From assembly GCA_011773985.1 (NCBI GenBank), contig WVWN01000014.1, positions 294 to 50,569 on the forward strand: DNA of 50,276 nucleotides, given 5' to 3'. Position numbers and translations under genes: made by a program. Position 1 is the first letter of the stretch. Each line of letters starts with the position of its first letter. Positions 31,829 through 39,059 of this stretch are shown one piece after another. The notes under the pieces are model-generated. The model had not been told where the DNA came from. It was given only the letters and a program-made list of their open reading frames with translations, and made no database searches. The DNA comes from Candidatus Zixiibacteriota bacterium. Its GTDB lineage: Bacteria > RBG-13-66-14 > B26-G2 > WVWN01.

Positions 31829-32542
31829 ATGCTCCCTTCGCCCGCCGCCATAGAAGAGGTAGAGATCCCGACGCGCGAGGTCGTACTGGGCCTCGTCGGC
31901 CTGTACAACCGCGCTTCCTGGCCCATGCCCGCCGTCGGCGCCGTCGCCGCGTTCGCCGCGCTCGCGTTCGTCTTGATAAGACCCGGTATATTCAGCGACA
32001 TGGTCGCGAAAATCGTGCTCGACCTGCTCTGGCTCTGGACCGGGATAATCTTCTTCATCTGGCGCTTGGCCCCCGAATTTCACGTCGCCTACCTCTTCGC
32101 CGCGGCGTTCGCGTTACAGGGGACCTACTTTTTCGTCGACATACTCTTCGGCGGCCTCGAGTTTCGGCCTTACAAAAACGGCAGCACCCTCATCGCGGCC
32201 CTTATACTATTGTTCACCGCGGCCGTCGTGCACCCCGTCTTGGCGTCGGCGCTGGGCCGCGGTTGGCCCAAGCTGACGTTGGTCGGGACCGGCCCCGGCC
32301 CCACCGCGGCCGCGACGTTGGCGCTGTTAATGTTCACGCTACATAAACCGAAGCCTTCCTTTTTCCTGATTCCCGCGGCTTGGGCGCTGGGTGCCGGGAT
32401 AGCCGTCGCCCAGGGGTGGCACTTCTACGAGGAGCTCGTCCCGGCCGGCGTCGCGCTGGTGGTCTTACTATGGCTTGCGGCCACCGCCTGGCGGCCGAAG
32501 GGCCCCGCCAAGGCCGAAACCGTCGAAGGAGCAACGCTATGA
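31829..32542 (+). CDS. DUF6064-like multi-pass membrane protein 1
   Basis: 237 aa with about six to seven membrane segments. The block GTGPGPTAAATLALLMFT resembles the conserved PCPTTIFT region of DUF6064 proteins, and FRPYKNGST precedes it. The last residues overlap the start of a similar gene (ATGA), and the two proteins align in layout: STYNRAIFPA versus GLYNRASWPMPA near the start and FRPY in the middle. They are tandem paralogues. No function is known; the ABC transporter follows in the same run. Confidence 0.68.
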   Translation: MLPSPAAIEEVEIPTREVVLGLVGLYNRASWPMPAVGAVAAFAALAFVLIRPGIFSDMVAKIVLDLLWLWTGIIFFIWRLAPEFHVAYLFAAAFALQGTYFFVDILFGGLEFRPYKNGSTLIAALILLFTAAVVHPVLASALGRGWPKLTLVGTGPGPTAAATLALLMFTLHKPKPSFFLIPAAWALGAGIAVAQGWHFYEELVPAGVALVVLLWLAATAWRPKGPAKAETVEGATL

Positions 32543-33186
32543 TCGACGAGGCCGTCTTCCGGAACTTCCTCTCAACCTACAACCGTGCCATCTTTCCGGC
32601 GCACGTCGTCTTCTACGCCGTCGGCATAGGCGCGGCGTTCCTCGTCTTTGCCCGCCCGGGCAAATGGGCCGACGTCGTCGCCAAAGGCAGCCTCGCCTTC
32701 TTCTGGGCCTGGCTCGGCGCCGTCTACATGCTCAAGTTCTACACGCGGATAAACTCCGCCGGCTACGCCTGGGGCGCGTTGTTCCTCCTCCAAGCGGTCT
32801 TCTTCGCCGTCGAGATCTTTTGGCCTAAAATTCGATTCCGCCCGTACGTCCACCCGAAACTCGGCCACGCGGGCGCCACCGTCGCCGGCTGGGCCTTCTT
32901 GGGGTACCCGGTCACGGCGCTGATATTCAAACACGGCTGGCCCGAGCTCGCGCTCTTCGGCTGCGCGACGCCCATCGCCATATACACCTGCGGCGTGCTA
33001 CTCTTCACGTTCGACCGCAAGCCGCGTTGGCGGTTCACGTTCATCCCGTTCTTTTGGTCCGTGGTGGGCGGCTTCGGGCCCGCGGTCCAGTGGCGCTACT
33101 ACGAGGACTACGCCCTCGTCGTCGCGGGCGCGCTGCTGCTCGTCGTGTGGATTTGGGCTTCGTATGAATATAAGAAAAAGAAGTAA
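32539..33186 (+). CDS. DUF6064-like multi-pass membrane protein 2
   Basis: 215 aa from the ATG at 32539, which overlaps the previous stop. About six to seven membrane segments, with FWPKIRFRPYVHPKLGH and FGCATPIAIYTCGVLLFTF matching the neighbouring paralogue's FRPY and GPTAAATLALLMFT regions. Lys-rich cytoplasmic end (YEYKKKK). Probably acts with its paralogue, for example as a heterodimer; function unknown. Confidence 0.68.
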   Translation: MIDEAVFRNFLSTYNRAIFPAHVVFYAVGIGAAFLVFARPGKWADVVAKGSLAFFWAWLGAVYMLKFYTRINSAGYAWGALFLLQAVFFAVEIFWPKIRFRPYVHPKLGHAGATVAGWAFLGYPVTALIFKHGWPELALFGCATPIAIYTCGVLLFTFDRKPRWRFTFIPFFWSVVGGFGPAVQWRYYEDYALVVAGALLLVVWIWASYEYKKKK

Positions 33187-33191
33187 ACGCC

Positions 33192-34166
33192 ATGGACGGA
33201 CTCGGCCTGAAGGTCGTAGGCCTTAGGAAGACTTACCCGAAAACGTTGCGCCGGCCCGCGGTGGAGGCGGTCAGGGGCTTCGACCTCGACGTGCGCGACG
33301 GCGAGGTCGTAGGGCTTCTCGGGCCCAACGGCGCCGGCAAGACAACGGCGATAAAGGCTATCTGCGGCCTATTGAAGCCTACCGCCGGCGAAATATTCAT
33401 AGGGCCCTATTCGCTCGCGCGCGAACGTCGGCGGGCGTTGGCGCGCATGGCCGTAGTGCTCGAGGGGGACCGCAACCTCCGCTTTCGGCTGACGGTTAAA
33501 GAGAACGTGACCTTTTTCACCAGCCTCGCAGGGTGCGACCCGCGGCGCGTCAATGAGGAGACGCCCGCGACCCTCGAGCGCTTCGACCTCGCCGGAAAAG
33601 CCAAAGAACAAGTTCGCAACCTCTCGAAGGGCCAGAAGCAAAAGCTGTCGGTCGCCATCGCTTATCTTACGCGAGCAGAGCTCGTCCTCCTCGACGAGCC
33701 GACGTTAGGCCTCGACGTCCAAGCGGGCCTTGAGCTTCAAAATATTATACGCGAGATGGCCCGGGAGGGCCGGGCGGTATTGCTTACGACGCACGAGATG
33801 GCCGTCGCACAAAACGTCGCGGACCGCATCGCCATCGTCAACGAGGGGCGGTTGGTCACCTTTAGGTTGATGGAGGAACTCTTGGAGCTTTTCCGTTATC
33901 ACCAATACGTCATCCGCCTTCGTTGGCCCGGAACCGCGCCCGCGTCGATCGGCCTCGACGCCGCCGACGTCGAGCTTATACCCGCCGACGACCACGAAAG
34001 TGATATGACTATCCACCTCCATACGGACCGCAAGGACCGCCTGTACGAAATCCTGGCCTGGCTGCGAAGCGAGGAATGCGAGATCTTGGAGATCGCCCGC
34101 CGCCAGCCGGACCTCGAGCGCGTGTTCCTCTCGGTCGTCGAGGGCGAAAGGGGGCGGCCGCAATGA
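33192..34166 (+). CDS. ABC transporter ATP-binding protein (ABC-2 type exporter)
   Basis: 324 aa. Walker A GPNGAGKTTAIKAI lies at about 45-58; signature LSKGQKQKLSVA, Walker B LVLLDEPTLGLD and the switch His in LLTTHEM are intact. A C-terminal extension of about 95 residues follows the NBD, with a DRKDRLYEILAWLRSEECEI domain as found in NatA/CcmA-like exporters of the ABC-2 class. The stop overlaps the ATG of the permease gene, so the two form one transporter. Substrate unknown. Confidence 0.9.
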   Translation: MDGLGLKVVGLRKTYPKTLRRPAVEAVRGFDLDVRDGEVVGLLGPNGAGKTTAIKAICGLLKPTAGEIFIGPYSLARERRRALARMAVVLEGDRNLRFRLTVKENVTFFTSLAGCDPRRVNEETPATLERFDLAGKAKEQVRNLSKGQKQKLSVAIAYLTRAELVLLDEPTLGLDVQAGLELQNIIREMAREGRAVLLTTHEMAVAQNVADRIAIVNEGRLVTFRLMEELLELFRYHQYVIRLRWPGTAPASIGLDAADVELIPADDHESDMTIHLHTDRKDRLYEILAWLRSEECEILEIARRQPDLERVFLSVVEGERGRPQ

Positions 34167-34960
34167 GATATTGGTTTCACATCACGCGCGCGCACTTCAC
34201 CGCCGAATTCATCACGCTTCTTCGTTACCCATTCGACCTGGCGTCGATGTACGTCATCGTAACGCTGCTTTTGGCCGGCATATTTCTCGGCGTTTACGCC
34301 TTCGTCCCCGCCGGCCACGTTATCGGCGAAACTATGGCGGCCGTCTACGTGGGCTACATATTCTGGACCTTCTACGTACTAACCGTATCACAGGCGTCGT
34401 GGAGAATAAAGACGGCCGCGGACAAAGGTTATATCGAACGGGAGCTCCTCACCCCCGCGGGCCACGGCGCGACCGTCGTAGCTAAAATATTCGCGACGAG
34501 CGCGACCGGTTTACTCCACTACGCCGCCATCTCGGTGATCTGCGCGCTCATCTTCCGCATCAAGTTGGCCGTGGACGTCCCGAGCATATTGTTCATATTA
34601 TTATTCTGTTATATCTTCCTCGCCGGCCTCGGCCTTACCTTCGCCGGCCTTACGCTCGTTTTCAAACGCGTCGGCAACTTACTTTCCGTAACCCAGATCG
34701 TACTGATGGTTCTCTCGTTCGCGGCGCTGGGCTCCTACCACTCGGCGGCAGAGGCCGCGTTGAGTTGGTTCCCCTATACGCACTCGATACGGCTCTTGCG
34801 GGCGGTCCTCGTCGAGGGCGAAAGTTTTTCCCACATTCTTAAAACGGGCAACGTCGTCCCGCTCGCCGCGGGCTCGGTGGCGTTCTTCGCCGCGGGCCTG
34901 CTCGCCTTCCGACAACTCGACCGCGCCGCTATGAACCGGGGATTGATAGGCCAATTCTAA
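34163..34960 (+). CDS. ABC-2 type transporter permease
   Basis: 265 aa from the ATG at 34163 that overlaps the ATPase stop (ATGA). Six membrane segments in the ABC-2 arrangement, with the conserved re-entrant/coupling region FYVLTVSQASWRIKTAADKG and the YTHSIRLLRAVLVEGES loop near the end. Forms an exporter with the preceding ATPase. Substrate not evident; polysaccharide or drug export are common for the family. Confidence 0.85.
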   Translation: MRYWFHITRAHFTAEFITLLRYPFDLASMYVIVTLLLAGIFLGVYAFVPAGHVIGETMAAVYVGYIFWTFYVLTVSQASWRIKTAADKGYIERELLTPAGHGATVVAKIFATSATGLLHYAAISVICALIFRIKLAVDVPSILFILLFCYIFLAGLGLTFAGLTLVFKRVGNLLSVTQIVLMVLSFAALGSYHSAAEAALSWFPYTHSIRLLRAVLVEGESFSHILKTGNVVPLAAGSVAFFAAGLLAFRQLDRAAMNRGLIGQF

Positions 34961-34977
34961 AAATTATCGACGAAAGA

Positions 34978-35943
34978 ATGAAGCGTTTATCCATAATCGC
35001 GATAGGGTCGGCGTCGTTAGTTTCTGCGGCGGCGGCGACGTACGAGTACGAGGGCCAGTGGGGCCGGCTCGGCGTGGGAAACGGCGCGTTCATGGAGGTC
35101 TCCGGCGTCGCCGTTGCCCCGAACGGGAACGTCTACGTATCCGACGCGAGCAACAACTGCATCCAATATTTCACGCCGACGGGCAGCTTTCTCGGTAGGT
35201 GGGGCAAGCCGGGAAACGCGCCCGGTCAGTTCAACCGGCCTTTCAACCTAACCGTCGCCTCGAGCGGGAGGGTCTACGTGGCGGACACGTACAACAACCG
35301 CGTCCAGTACTTCACCGCCGCCGGCAGCTACCTCGGCCAGTGGGGCCGCTTAGGAACCGGCCTAAAGGAGTTCGATAAACCCCGCGGCGTCGCCCTCGCG
35401 CCGAGCGGCAACGTCTTCGTCGCCGACTCAGAAAACGACCGTATCCTACGTTTCAAACCCAACGGGAGTTACTTAGGGCGGTGGGGCCGCAGCGGGAAAG
35501 GGGACGGCCAGTTCGACTTCCCGGCCGACGTCGCCCTCGCGCCCGACGGCCGCGTGTACGTCGTAGACGGAGCTAACGCGCGCATCCAGTATTTCACCGC
35601 GTACGGAACCTTTCTCGGCAAATGGGGCTCTTGGGGTTCCGGGAACGGCGAATTCTTTTATCCCGTAGCGATCGCCATTTCGCTCGATGGACTGGTGTTC
35701 GTTACGGAGGACTTTAACCAACGCGTACAATATTTCACGAAGGACGGCAGCTTCCTCGGTACGTGGGGCTCGTTCGGCCGCGGCCCGGGCGAATTCAATC
35801 ACCCGCGGGGCGTAGCGACCGCGAATTTCGGAAAACGCGTCTACGTGGCCGACAGGTGGAACGACCGCGTACAGTATTTCCGCCGCGTCGAATACGGCCT
35901 CGAGCCGTGCTCGCTGGGTCGCGTCAAAGCGCTCTTTAAATAA
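34978..35943 (+). CDS. Exported NHL-repeat beta-propeller protein 1
   Basis: 321 aa with signal peptide (MKRLSIIAIGSASLVSAAAA). About six NHL repeats of roughly 47 residues follow, each carrying VQYFTxxGSFLGxWG, then GxGxxGEFNxPxGVAVAPNGNVYVxDxxNNR. The six blades form a propeller likely to bind protein or glycan outside the cytoplasm. After the last blade a linker ends in PCSLGRVKALFK, a C-terminal motif shared with the next protein and the selenoprotein. Start ATG follows ACGAAAG. It precedes a close paralogue, with a long inverted repeat in between. Confidence 0.85.
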   Translation: MKRLSIIAIGSASLVSAAAATYEYEGQWGRLGVGNGAFMEVSGVAVAPNGNVYVSDASNNCIQYFTPTGSFLGRWGKPGNAPGQFNRPFNLTVASSGRVYVADTYNNRVQYFTAAGSYLGQWGRLGTGLKEFDKPRGVALAPSGNVFVADSENDRILRFKPNGSYLGRWGRSGKGDGQFDFPADVALAPDGRVYVVDGANARIQYFTAYGTFLGKWGSWGSGNGEFFYPVAIAISLDGLVFVTEDFNQRVQYFTKDGSFLGTWGSFGRGPGEFNHPRGVATANFGKRVYVADRWNDRVQYFRRVEYGLEPCSLGRVKALFK

Positions 35944-35945
35944 AA

Positions 35946-35985
35946 CGAGCTCCCCTTCCTTCGGCGTAGGAAAGGGACGAGCTCG
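35946..35985 (+). terminator. Long inverted repeat between the two NHL genes
   Basis: CGAGCTCCCCTTCC...GGAAAGGGACGAGCTCG: a two-part stem (outer CGAGCT/AGCTCG, inner CCCTTCC/GGAAAGGG with small bulges). No real U-run follows, so it may stabilise the 3' end of the first NHL mRNA or partly terminate it; the paralogue downstream has its own strong ribosome-binding site. Confidence 0.5.
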
Positions 35986-36036
35986 AACTTAACCAAACTT
36001 TTCTACTTCTCTCGGTGTACTAAGGGAGGTGGAAGT

Positions 36037-37014
36037 ATGAAGAACGGGATCGCGACGGCGGCCTTACTACTGGCCGCGACGGCAGCTCTCGCCGACTTCA
36101 CGTACGAAGGGAAATGGGGAACGCAAGGATCGGGCGAAGGCCAGTTCGACCACCCTTGGGGCGTAGCCGTGGCCGCGGGCGGCCGCGTCTTCGTAACCGA
36201 CCAACATAATCACCGCGTCCAATACTTCACGTCGACCGGAAGCTTTCGCGGCAGGTGGGGCTCGTACGGCACGAGCGTAGGCCGGTTTAACCGCCCCTCG
36301 GGCATCGCCGTCTCCGCAACAGCCGTCTACGTCGCCGACACCTTCAACCACCGCGTACAATACTTCACGAAGGACGGGAGCTATCTGGGCCGCTGGGGAA
36401 CACGCGGCACGGGCGAAGGCGAATTCAATAGGCCCCTGGGCACCGCCGCCGCGGCGACGGGCGACGTCTACGTCGTCGACGCCGGCAACAACCGCGTCCA
36501 ATACTTCACGTCGACGGGGAGCTTCTTGGGCAGTTGGGGCGGCCCGGGCAGCGGCGCGGGCCAATTCAACAACCCCCAAGGAGCGGCCGTCGCAACGAAC
36601 GGCAACGTCTACGTAACCGACGCCGGCAATCACCGCGTCCAGTACTTTTCCTCGCTCGGGAGTTACGTCGGCACATGGGGTACGCGCGGGACGGGCGACG
36701 GCGAATTCAATACCCCGAACGGCGTCGCCGTCGGGCCGGCGGGCAACGTCTTCGTCGTCGACTCTTACAACCAGCGCGTCCAGTATTTCACTCTGGCGGG
36801 CAGCTTCGTAGGTAAGTGGGGCCGTTACGGGTGGGCCGACGGCGAACTCAACTACCCTTGCGGCGTCGTGGCCAACTGGTGGAGGGGCGGGGATACCGCG
36901 AGGATACGCGTCTACGTCGCCGACACCAATAACAACCGCATCCAATTTTTCAAAGACGTCGAACCCGCGGTGGCGCCCGCCTCGCTCGGGCGCGTGAAGG
37001 CTTTGTTTAAGTAA
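36037..37014 (+). CDS. Exported NHL-repeat beta-propeller protein 2
   Basis: 325 aa, paralogue of the preceding protein. Signal peptide MKNGIATAALLLAATAALA, about six NHL blades with VQYFTSTGSFRGRWG-type repeats, and the same terminal motif PASLGRVKALFK. The start is marked by AAGGGAGGTGG. DNA-level identity between repeats is visible (for example GTCCAATACTTCACG recurs), so repeats could recombine. The stop codon is immediately followed by the lolCE ATG. Confidence 0.85.
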   Translation: MKNGIATAALLLAATAALADFTYEGKWGTQGSGEGQFDHPWGVAVAAGGRVFVTDQHNHRVQYFTSTGSFRGRWGSYGTSVGRFNRPSGIAVSATAVYVADTFNHRVQYFTKDGSYLGRWGTRGTGEGEFNRPLGTAAAATGDVYVVDAGNNRVQYFTSTGSFLGSWGGPGSGAGQFNNPQGAAVATNGNVYVTDAGNHRVQYFSSLGSYVGTWGTRGTGDGEFNTPNGVAVGPAGNVFVVDSYNQRVQYFTLAGSFVGKWGRYGWADGELNYPCGVVANWWRGGDTARIRVYVADTNNNRIQFFKDVEPAVAPASLGRVKALFK

Positions 37015-38286
37015 ATGAAAAAATCCTTCGAGCTCTTCGTCGCGCGGCGCTACCTCACGGCGCGGGGGAAGGACACCTTCCTCTCGGTAATCACGCTCAT
37101 CTCCGTCGGCGGCGTTGCCGTCGGCGTTATGGCCCTCGTCGTCGTCATCAGCGTAATGAACGGCTTCGAGATCGACCTGCGCGAGAAGATCCTCGGTACC
37201 ACGGCCCACATCACGTTCCTGCACATAGGCCGCGAGGGCATCGACGATTACGAGGCCGCGGCGGCCAAAGTCGAAGGAGTCGAGGGGGTCGAGGCCGTGG
37301 CCCCCTTCGTCTTCGTCGAGGGAATCCTCTCCTCGAAGCACGACTCCATCGGCGCCGTCATCCGCGGCGTCGACATGGCGAGCCACCGCAAGATCTCCAC
37401 CATCGAGGATAAAATCGTCGAGGGCACGATGGCCTTCGACGTCGCGACGAAATCCAAGCTCGAGCCCAAATTGGGCGGCTACGTCCCGCCCGCCGACGGC
37501 ATCGTCCTCGGCGTCGAGCTCGCGCGGAACCTCGGCGTGGACCTGAACGACACCGTGACGCTCATCTCGCCCCAGGTTATTTGGAACCCGCTCGCGCCCG
37601 TACCGCCCCGGCTTAGGAACTTCCGCGTCGTCGGCATCTTCGACGTCGGCATGTTCGAGTTCGACTCGTCCTTGGCCTACGTCGACCTCAAAACGGCTCA
37701 GGAGTTCCTCGGCATCCCGGACAAAGTCAACGGTTTGGAGATCAGGGTCGGCGATGTCTTCGACGCGCCCGCGGTCTCCGCACGCATAAACGACGCCGTC
37801 GGCCTGCCCTACTTCGCCCGCGACTGGACCGTTACCCACGAGCAGTTGTGGGCCATGTTATCGCTCGAAAAGCACACCATGTTCGTCATCCTGACGCTCA
37901 TCGTGCTCGTCGCCGCCTTCAACATCCTCGCCACGCTAATCATGATCGTCATCGAGAAGACGCGCGAGATCGGCATCATGAAGGCCATGGGCGCCACCAA
38001 CGGCGCGGTGGTCCGCATCTTCGTACTCAAAGGGTTTATTATCGGAACCGTGGGGACGGCGTTGGGTCTGGCCGCGGGCCTGGGCCTTTGCCACCTCCTC
38101 AAGAAATACCAATTCGTACAACTGCCCGCGGAGGTATACGCGCTGCGGACCCTCCCCGTCGTCGTCCAACCGTGGGACGTCTTGCTCATTTGTTTGGTGG
38201 CGCTCGCGATAAGCGTCGCCGCGACGATATACCCGGCCTGGCGGGCGGCGCGCCTCGAGCCCGTGGAGGCAATCCAGCATGAATAA
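37015..38286 (+). CDS. lolE: Lipoprotein-releasing ABC transporter permease (LolC/LolE family)
   Basis: 423 aa. One N-terminal membrane segment (about 20-45), a periplasmic MacB-PCD domain (about 50-260) and three C-terminal segments with the FtsX domain, including KTREIGIMKAMGATNGAVVRIF and the terminal PAWRAARLEPVEAIQHE. It extracts lipoproteins from the inner membrane for transfer to the outer membrane. Only one permease gene is present, so it probably forms a homodimer (LolF type). It overlaps lolD by eight bases. Confidence 0.9.
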   Translation: MKKSFELFVARRYLTARGKDTFLSVITLISVGGVAVGVMALVVVISVMNGFEIDLREKILGTTAHITFLHIGREGIDDYEAAAAKVEGVEGVEAVAPFVFVEGILSSKHDSIGAVIRGVDMASHRKISTIEDKIVEGTMAFDVATKSKLEPKLGGYVPPADGIVLGVELARNLGVDLNDTVTLISPQVIWNPLAPVPPRLRNFRVVGIFDVGMFEFDSSLAYVDLKTAQEFLGIPDKVNGLEIRVGDVFDAPAVSARINDAVGLPYFARDWTVTHEQLWAMLSLEKHTMFVILTLIVLVAAFNILATLIMIVIEKTREIGIMKAMGATNGAVVRIFVLKGFIIGTVGTALGLAAGLGLCHLLKKYQFVQLPAEVYALRTLPVVVQPWDVLLICLVALAISVAATIYPAWRAARLEPVEAIQHE

Positions 38287-38965
38287 CGTCATCGCGGCTC
38301 GAGGCCTCCACAAATACTACCGGAGCGGCGACCAGACGCTTAAGATCCTCTTGGGCCTGGACCTGGAGGTCGCAGGCGGCGAAACGGTGGCCGTCGCCGG
38401 CGAGTCGGGGGCCGGCAAGACGACGCTCCTGAACCTGCTCGGCGGCCTGGACAAACCGACGGACGGCCGCGTGTTCGTAGACGGGACCGACATCTTCGCC
38501 CTCAAGGACACGGCCCGCGCGCGCTTCCGCAACCGACGCGTAGCGTACGTCTTCCAATTCCACCACCTGCTGCCGGAATTCACCGCCCTCGAGAACGTCG
38601 TCATCCCGCTGCTGATAGGCCGTATGGGCCCGCGCGAGGCCGAGGGCCGCGCGCGTAAATACCTGGAGGCGGTGGGCGTAAGTCGGCGCGAAAGCCACCG
38701 ACCGGCCAAGCTCTCGGGAGGCGAACGCCAGCGCGTCGCGGTCGCCCGGGCGCTCGCCCCCGAGCCGGCCGTAATCCTTGCGGACGAACCCTCCGGGAAC
38801 CTCGACGAACGGACCGCGGAAAGCCTCCACGACCTCCTCTTCGATTTGAACGCGGCCTTGGGGCAAACGTTCATAATAGTGACGCACAACCGCGCGCTGG
38901 CGGGACGCTGCGGCCGGACGTTGCTGTTGGAGGGGGGCGTTTTACACCCCGTCGAAATCCGTTAA
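38279..38965 (+). CDS. lolD: Lipoprotein-releasing ABC transporter ATP-binding protein
   Basis: 228 aa, standard LolD length. Walker A GESGAGKTTLLNLLGGLDKP lies at about 41-60, LSGGERQRVAVARAL signature, ADEPSGNLDERT Walker B, and THNRALA switch His. It powers the LolCE permease encoded by the overlapping gene. Together with lnt and lipoprotein genes elsewhere in the window it supports a cell with an outer membrane. Confidence 0.92.
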   Translation: MNNVIAARGLHKYYRSGDQTLKILLGLDLEVAGGETVAVAGESGAGKTTLLNLLGGLDKPTDGRVFVDGTDIFALKDTARARFRNRRVAYVFQFHHLLPEFTALENVVIPLLIGRMGPREAEGRARKYLEAVGVSRRESHRPAKLSGGERQRVAVARALAPEPAVILADEPSGNLDERTAESLHDLLFDLNAALGQTFIIVTHNRALAGRCGRTLLLEGGVLHPVEIR

Positions 38966-38968
38966 AAC

Positions 38969-38997
38969 TTGCGGCCTTCCGTTGAAAATGGTATAAT
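38969..38997 (+). promoter_or_regulatory. Promoter of clpC
   Basis: TTGCGG (38969-38974), exact 17-base spacer, TATAAT (38992-38997). The predicted leader is about 56 bases and holds a GGGAG/CTCCC hairpin at 39013-39026. No CIRCE or CtsR-type direct repeat was recognised. Confidence 0.7.
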
Positions 38998-39059
38998 ACA
39001 TTCGCCAGGGCGGGGAGGGACCTCCCGAAAAATATTTTGCGCTGTAATACAACCAAGTT

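Noticed and set aside
34978-37014. CRISPR-like array or DNA tandem repeat
   Set aside because: The periodicity is that of NHL codon repeats (about 140 bases) inside open frames, with no spacer-repeat structure.
36067-37839. Minus-strand open frame (590 codons) opposite the NHL protein and lolE
   Set aside because: Its apparent repeats are mirror images of the NHL repeats on the other strand; no domain or ribosome-binding site.
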